From Anaerolineales bacterium UBA6055 (GTDB taxonomy: Bacteria > Chloroflexota > Anaerolineae > Aggregatilineales > Phototrophicaceae), in assembly GCA_002428985.1 (NCBI GenBank), contig DIYL01000015.1:248001-312000 (forward strand): a stretch of 64,000 nucleotides of DNA, given 5' to 3'. A program made the translations under genes and the position numbers. The stretch's first letter is position 1. Each line of letters begins with the position of its first letter. The notes below the pieces were generated by a model. That model was given only the letters and a program-made list of their open reading frames with translations. It was not told the DNA's origin and ran no database searches. Below, piece after piece: positions 59,405 through 64,000 of the stretch.

Positions 59405-62166
59405 TCTTATTTTTTGAATGGCTATCCCGCGAAGGGCTCATCGTCCTCGGTTGGTGGTTATGGATTACCCTAGCCGGTGTCGCTGTATTCCCATTATGCA
59501 TGCGCCTACTCAGCGGTTTACCAGATAAAGGTTATACTCTTGCCCGCACTGTAGGTATGCTGTTAGTAACGTTTGTTTTCTGGCTATTGGCAACCTATGG
59601 CTTTTTGGATAATTCAGTCGGAAGCATCATTTTGTCATGGGTGATTGTGCTTCTCATATCGATTCTGGTATTTTTCCGGTTTGGCAGACTAAATGACATT
59701 AAAGATTGGTGGCGTGAAAACAAGGTAGTCTTTATAGTCACAGAACTTCTATTTTTCGGACTGTTCTTCTCTTGGGTACTCTTCCGCGCTCATCAGAACC
59801 AAATCCTATTTACCGAAAAACCAATGGAACTTGCATTCATGAGTGCGGTACAACGGAGTAGCTCTTTTCCGCCCAACGATCCGTGGATGGCAGGTTACGC
59901 GATTAGCTACTATTACAAGGGCTATATCATGTCAGCGATGCTGTCTATGTTGACTGGGATTACCAGCACAATCGGTTTTAATTTGACGATTGCATCACAA
60001 TTTGCACTCACAGGATTAACCGCATTTGGCGTTGTTTACAACCTAGTCCGTTCACGCGCGTTTGAGCGAGTTGAACAGCTTCGCAATCCATCAGCATCTA
60101 GAAGTATCGCGGTCAGTATCGGACTACTTGGTACACTGTTAATTGCCCTGGTCGGCAACTTCCAAGGTATATTGATCGAAGCCCCCTATCAATCGAAATC
60201 TATGTCTCAAGAGTATTTCGAATTTTGGGGAACTCAAGAACGCTCCAACTTTGGCGAGGGTGAATACATAGCAGATACTGACGGTATTCTGATGGATCAT
60301 CCAGCACAATGGTCAAGCTGGTGGTGGTTCCGTGCAAGCCGTGTACTGACCGACTACAATCTCGATAATACTCTCCCCCCGAGTTGGCACGCTCAACCCA
60401 TTGATGAATTCCCAGCATTTAGTTTCGTACTTGCAGATGTGCATCCACATGTTTTAGCTCTACCGTTTGCCATTATGCTGATTGGGATGTTATTAAATAT
60501 CGTCCTAACCTCGAGGCAACCTAACGGATATGAGGTATTACTGTATGGTATCTCAGTCGGTGGATTATTCTTCCTAAATACATGGGACGGCCCGATTTAT
60601 CTTGTTGGTTTAGTTGGTGCAGAAGCTTTACGGCGCCTAATTCAATATGATAAAGGTCGCCTCGATACTGAAGATTGGATTCAACTAATTCGCCTAGGTA
60701 TCATCCTGACAGCTATTTTGCTGATTGCTTATCTACCATTTATTATAGGATTCCGGTCTCAAGCTGGCGGCATTTTACCAAACTTGCTCCACCCAACATT
60801 ATTCCGCCGCTTCTTCTTGATGTTTGGTCCGTTCGTCCTAATAATTCCAGTATTTTTGTTGGTAGAAGCATGGCGCGGAGTCAAATTCAAGGAACAAAAC
60901 TGGGGGCTAGGATTGGCCATGGGTGGCTTAATGTTACTCGGGTTACTTGTTATAATGCTCAGCCTGACCGCATTAAGTGCCATTAGCCCAACAATTCAAC
61001 AATATGTACAAGGCTTCCTGACCGAATGGGGTGGCTGGGGTGAGGTCATGCCGTTATTGATACAAAGACGCATCCAATATGGTCTCACTGGCGTTATATT
61101 ACTCATCGGTGTCATCCTAGTTATTGCCCGACTTTTCCCTATTATCAACAAAAGTAAAGTAGCTGATGGCATCAACGTTACTTATCCATCTGCAACAGGT
61201 GTCGCATTACTGCTTGTTGGTATGGGGCTGATGCTAACGCTAATTCCAGAATTCTTCTATCTCAAAGATAATTTCAGCACACGTATCAATACAATTTTCA
61301 AATTTTACTATCAAGCATGGGCTGTTTGGAGTATTGCCGGAGCATATGCCATCTATAGCATTATTGGAGATCGTCAAATTCCACAAGTGGCATCACCTAT
61401 TCGGATAGTATTTGGTGCAGTTGTTACGATTGGGATGCTCGGTGGATTGATGTATTCAGCATTTGGTATTTACCATCGGGCTTGGATAGAAACCGGGCGC
61501 GATAACACAGCTGCAAATCGGATATATACTGTACCGCAAGATTGGGAATCACCTGTCATTTATGTTTCGAATGGCGCATTTGTAGTAGAAGGTACAATCC
61601 TTATTGCTCAGGAAAACTTAAATGACAACCCACAAGCATTTATTATGCAATCTGGGCAAGCCGGAATCGCAACTGTAACAGATAATACAATCATTATCAC
61701 ACCACAATTGACTCTCGACGGCGGGAGTACCATGATTGACCGAGACGACTTTGCTGTGGTATCTTGCCTAAGTGATCTAGTTGATGGCGATGATGCAGTT
61801 GTCGCGGAAGCTGTTCGAGACGCGTATAATGCACAATATGGACGTGTTGGAGCACTAACCGGTATTCCAATTGTTCTTGGGTGGGAAAATCACCAACGTC
61901 AATGGCGTGGCCCTACCTATGCTGAAGTAGCCGGGACACGACGCGCCGACATGGATAGTCTATTCACAGCAGTTGATATGGAAATTGCCGCCGAGATCAT
62001 CAACCGTTACGATATTAACTATATTTTGTTTGGGTCAACAGAACGCGCACAATATGGCAGTGCAGGAGAAGAGAAATTCTCAGATTTCTTGCCGGTCGTC
62101 TGCGAAAGTGGGGATTCGCGAGTGTACTTTGTTGATCGAGAATTGGAATTGTCAGAGTTTCGTTAA
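59401..62166 (+). CDS. YYY-domain membrane protein (TIGR03662/DUF2298), 921 aa
   Basis: It starts with GTG (GGAG 8 bases upstream) within the preceding stop. It corresponds to the C-terminal half of the preceding protein. The landmarks are EKPMELAF, FPPNDPWMAGYAISYYYKGY near 160-178, LADVHPHVLAL near 345, FLNTWDGPIYL, FKFYYQAWAVWSI and IPIVLGWENHQRQW near the end. About sixteen helices precede a soluble C-terminal part. The close pairwise pattern shows the two proteins descend from a duplication. Function unknown; a role in surface glycan or glycoprotein assembly is inferred from neighbours. Confidence 0.88.
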   Translation: MILFFEWLSREGLIVLGWWLWITLAGVAVFPLCMRLLSGLPDKGYTLARTVGMLLVTFVFWLLATYGFLDNSVGSIILSWVIVLLISILVFFRFGRLNDIKDWWRENKVVFIVTELLFFGLFFSWVLFRAHQNQILFTEKPMELAFMSAVQRSSSFPPNDPWMAGYAISYYYKGYIMSAMLSMLTGITSTIGFNLTIASQFALTGLTAFGVVYNLVRSRAFERVEQLRNPSASRSIAVSIGLLGTLLIALVGNFQGILIEAPYQSKSMSQEYFEFWGTQERSNFGEGEYIADTDGILMDHPAQWSSWWWFRASRVLTDYNLDNTLPPSWHAQPIDEFPAFSFVLADVHPHVLALPFAIMLIGMLLNIVLTSRQPNGYEVLLYGISVGGLFFLNTWDGPIYLVGLVGAEALRRLIQYDKGRLDTEDWIQLIRLGIILTAILLIAYLPFIIGFRSQAGGILPNLLHPTLFRRFFLMFGPFVLIIPVFLLVEAWRGVKFKEQNWGLGLAMGGLMLLGLLVIMLSLTALSAISPTIQQYVQGFLTEWGGWGEVMPLLIQRRIQYGLTGVILLIGVILVIARLFPIINKSKVADGINVTYPSATGVALLLVGMGLMLTLIPEFFYLKDNFSTRINTIFKFYYQAWAVWSIAGAYAIYSIIGDRQIPQVASPIRIVFGAVVTIGMLGGLMYSAFGIYHRAWIETGRDNTAANRIYTVPQDWESPVIYVSNGAFVVEGTILIAQENLNDNPQAFIMQSGQAGIATVTDNTIIITPQLTLDGGSTMIDRDDFAVVSCLSDLVDGDDAVVAEAVRDAYNAQYGRVGALTGIPIVLGWENHQRQWRGPTYAEVAGTRRADMDSLFTAVDMEIAAEIINRYDINYILFGSTERAQYGSAGEEKFSDFLPVVCESGDSRVYFVDRELELSEFR

Positions 62167-62219
62167 GACAGTCAGGAAACGTTTTATACACGTTGTAAAT
62201 AACAGAGAGATAATTAACG

Positions 62220-64000
62220 GTGGAAGCCGATAACCAACCGATGCAAACGACGGAAAATACAATAGAACAAACTGATACATCACAAACATCTGGAATGACA
62301 GTATCCATAGAAGTGCTTGCTTATATTGCGCTGGCGCTTTTGGCATTTGTCTTCCGTATCGCCGAGCTTGATGCAGTGCCGCTCAGCGATTATGAAGCGC
62401 AACAGGCACTCCATGCGTGGCATACTGTCACCCCTTCAGCACCGGGTGAATTTATCACATCGCATAACCCACTCAATTATGTCGCACAACTCATCACATT
62501 CTCGACATTTGGTGGTAGTGAGCTATCTGTACGATTAGGCGTTATGGTCGCAGGCGTTTTACTATCATTAACACCTATTCTATTTCGTGAACGTATTGGA
62601 AAAACGCGTGCCTTTGTTTGGGCAGTTTTATTATCTGTACTTACCTTACCAATTTCATCGTCACGGTATGCAGATGGCACAACATGGATGATGTTATTTA
62701 CCGTATTAGGCATTTGGATGGTGTGGCGATACTGGTACTCACATAAACTGACTGATGCTATGTGGGCAACAGCGTTCATCACAATGATGGTTTTACTATC
62801 AAGCCCATCAGGAATCCCACTATTCATTATTTTACTTGTATCAGGTTGGTTGGCAGTCTGGCGCACAGCACTTAGCGCACCCGAACGCCTTGATATGACA
62901 GGCGATGATATTTTACAGACGGCTCTCAAACGTCTGATTGATTTCCCATTTTTGCAAGTTGCTTTTGTCCCCATATTTGTCGTTGTTTCAGTCGGGACAT
63001 TCGTAATGCTCAATCCATCAGGACTGAGCACGGTCAGTCAACTCATCGGTTCCGCCCTAGGTGGCATCATTCAACCTGCGAATGATGGAGGGCTAAGGCT
63101 TGGATTCATGGCGTTGTATACCTATGAACCATTGCTGATTATCTTTGCGATTGGTGGTGCATGGCTCCTATGGCGACATGGCGATGTAACCTATGTCGAC
63201 CGTTTTGCAGTCGCATGGGCGGTAGTTGGTACAATCGGCTTACTCTTATACGCAGGTGCAACAACATCTGATGCAATGTGGGTGGTTGTTCCCCTTAGCT
63301 TACTAGCAAGTTACGGTATCACCGAATTAATGGTGAATCGCCTAGTTGTCGTCTTGTGGGATACACATAACACAAGCGACAGCCTTTATTCAACCCAATA
63401 CTGGTGGGTTAAATGGGTGATTTCACTTGGGGTCGTATTATTACTCTTCGTTATCTCGGTTCACTTCCAAGAAATTGCACGATCATTTCTATTACTCCCA
63501 CCGCAAGCAACTTTCGGTGACATCATGACACGGTTGTTAGAACCAGCCTTTAGCCAGTTCCGATACGCCTTGTTATGGTTTATCCTCGGCATCGTGTTTG
63601 GGATTGTTGGATTTTTACTGGTTGCAAGCTTCTGGGGTAATGGATCAACATTACAAGGTGTAGGACTAGGTTTTGTGATATTTCTCTTGTTGTCAGGTAT
63701 GGGTGGCGCATGGAACACAACCGTTCAAAATGCAGACAACCCTGCCGAATTATGGCATCAAAGTGCAACAACACAAGATGCCTATTTGTTACGTGAGACT
63801 TTATTTGAAATTGCCGACCGTGATACACAAGGCTTTCCGATGCTAAGCATCAGTGTCGTAACAGATAATATTGGTGTGATTAGCAATAACGGTCTTGTCG
63901 CATGGCTCTTGCGTGATTTTCCGAATGCACGTTTTGTTAATAGCATAAATGCTGTACAGGGTGACCAAATCATACTCATGACACAGACAAGTGTTACAGA
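62220..64000 (+). CDS. Agl23-like/GT-C membrane protein (3' end beyond window)
   Basis: An open frame from a GTG at 62220 runs off the window end without a stop (593 codons seen). It reads VEADNQPMQTTENTIEQ, a polar N-terminal tail, then a first helix and FRIAELDAVPLSDYEAQQALHAWHT. This places Asp-Tyr-Glu in the first outer loop, as in the TIGR03663/Agl23-type and GT39-type membrane proteins. At least ten helices follow, and the visible part ends in a soluble stretch (MLSISVVTDNIGVISNNGLVAWLLRDFPNARFV). The ribosome site is weak (GAGAG). An alternative ATG at 62241 has none. It lies 53 bases after the YYY gene. Confidence 0.72.
   Translation, partial: MEADNQPMQTTENTIEQTDTSQTSGMTVSIEVLAYIALALLAFVFRIAELDAVPLSDYEAQQALHAWHTVTPSAPGEFITSHNPLNYVAQLITFSTFGGSELSVRLGVMVAGVLLSLTPILFRERIGKTRAFVWAVLLSVLTLPISSSRYADGTTWMMLFTVLGIWMVWRYWYSHKLTDAMWATAFITMMVLLSSPSGIPLFIILLVSGWLAVWRTALSAPERLDMTGDDILQTALKRLIDFPFLQVAFVPIFVVVSVGTFVMLNPSGLSTVSQLIGSALGGIIQPANDGGLRLGFMALYTYEPLLIIFAIGGAWLLWRHGDVTYVDRFAVAWAVVGTIGLLLYAGATTSDAMWVVVPLSLLASYGITELMVNRLVVVLWDTHNTSDSLYSTQYWWVKWVISLGVVLLLFVISVHFQEIARSFLLLPPQATFGDIMTRLLEPAFSQFRYALLWFILGIVFGIVGFLLVASFWGNGSTLQGVGLGFVIFLLLSGMGGAWNTTVQNADNPAELWHQSATTQDAYLLRETLFEIADRDTQGFPMLSISVVTDNIGVISNNGLVAWLLRDFPNARFVNSINAVQGDQIILMTQTSVT

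Noticed and set aside
1..64000. CRISPR arrays, insertion sequences, prophage or integrated element
   Set aside because: No regularly spaced direct repeats, transposase, integrase or attachment-site duplication were seen on reading the window.

Overview
The window reads as chromosome from a Chloroflexota bacterium, most likely class Anaerolineae. The reasons are two adjacent proteins of the YYY (TIGR03662/DUF2298) membrane family, which is known mainly from Chloroflexi and archaea, several giant GT-C-type membrane glycosyltransferases, a peptide ABC transporter whose two ATPases are fused, and a moderately AT-rich composition. No phage, plasmid, insertion sequence, CRISPR array or rRNA was seen. 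The lineage is inferred from gene content, not from a marker phylogeny.

Layout. 1-4.75 kb (minus): dipeptide/oligopeptide ABC transporter (binding protein, DppC, fused DppD-DppF, partial DppB). 4.85-13.45 kb (minus): an acyl-CoA catabolic operon with both subunits of a biotin-dependent acyl-CoA carboxylase, acyl-CoA dehydrogenase, enoyl-CoA hydratase and an AtuA-type protein split into two genes. It resembles leucine (Liu) or acyclic terpene (Atu) degradation; a small protein and a methyltransferase are embedded in it. 13.7-19.9 kb: a large APC-like transporter, a GAF/PAS histidine kinase, a divergent tandem-HTH regulator and a TPR protein. 19.9-33.5 kb: four GT-C-like membrane proteins that appear to share a C-terminal beta-rich module, around a heterodimeric ABC exporter. 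33.5-41.7 kb: thiolase, HIT protein, biotin ligase, two unknown membrane proteins, penicillin acylase and a secreted TPR protein. 42-46.4 kb: gyrA with a long structured leader, ribosomal protein L25, tRNA-Gly(CCC) and a zinc-ribbon membrane protein. 46.4-64 kb: a LysM lipoprotein, then a plus-strand surface-glycan locus: LPG-synthase-like flippase, GT4 glycosyltransferase, methyltransferase, a 962-aa GT-C protein, a 1948-aa GT-C/YYY fusion, a 921-aa YYY protein, and an Agl23-like protein that runs off the window end.

How it fits together. The transporter and catabolic operon suggest a heterotroph that takes up peptides and degrades branched acyl-CoAs. The biotin ligase (birA) would activate the carboxylase, and the thiolase could handle acetoacetyl-CoA. 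At least seven, probably eight, GT-C-like proteins point to heavy investment in lipid-linked sugar transfer at the outer face of the membrane.

The observations most worth following are: (i) the same layout of Shine-Dalgarno, hairpin and start codon before gyrA and a TPR gene, with identical effective spacing once the hairpin is folded; (ii) the shared C-terminal module of the GT-C proteins; (iii) the YYY fusion and tandem pair; (iv) inverted repeats overlapping predicted promoters at 13.5, 33.5 and 41.7 kb.
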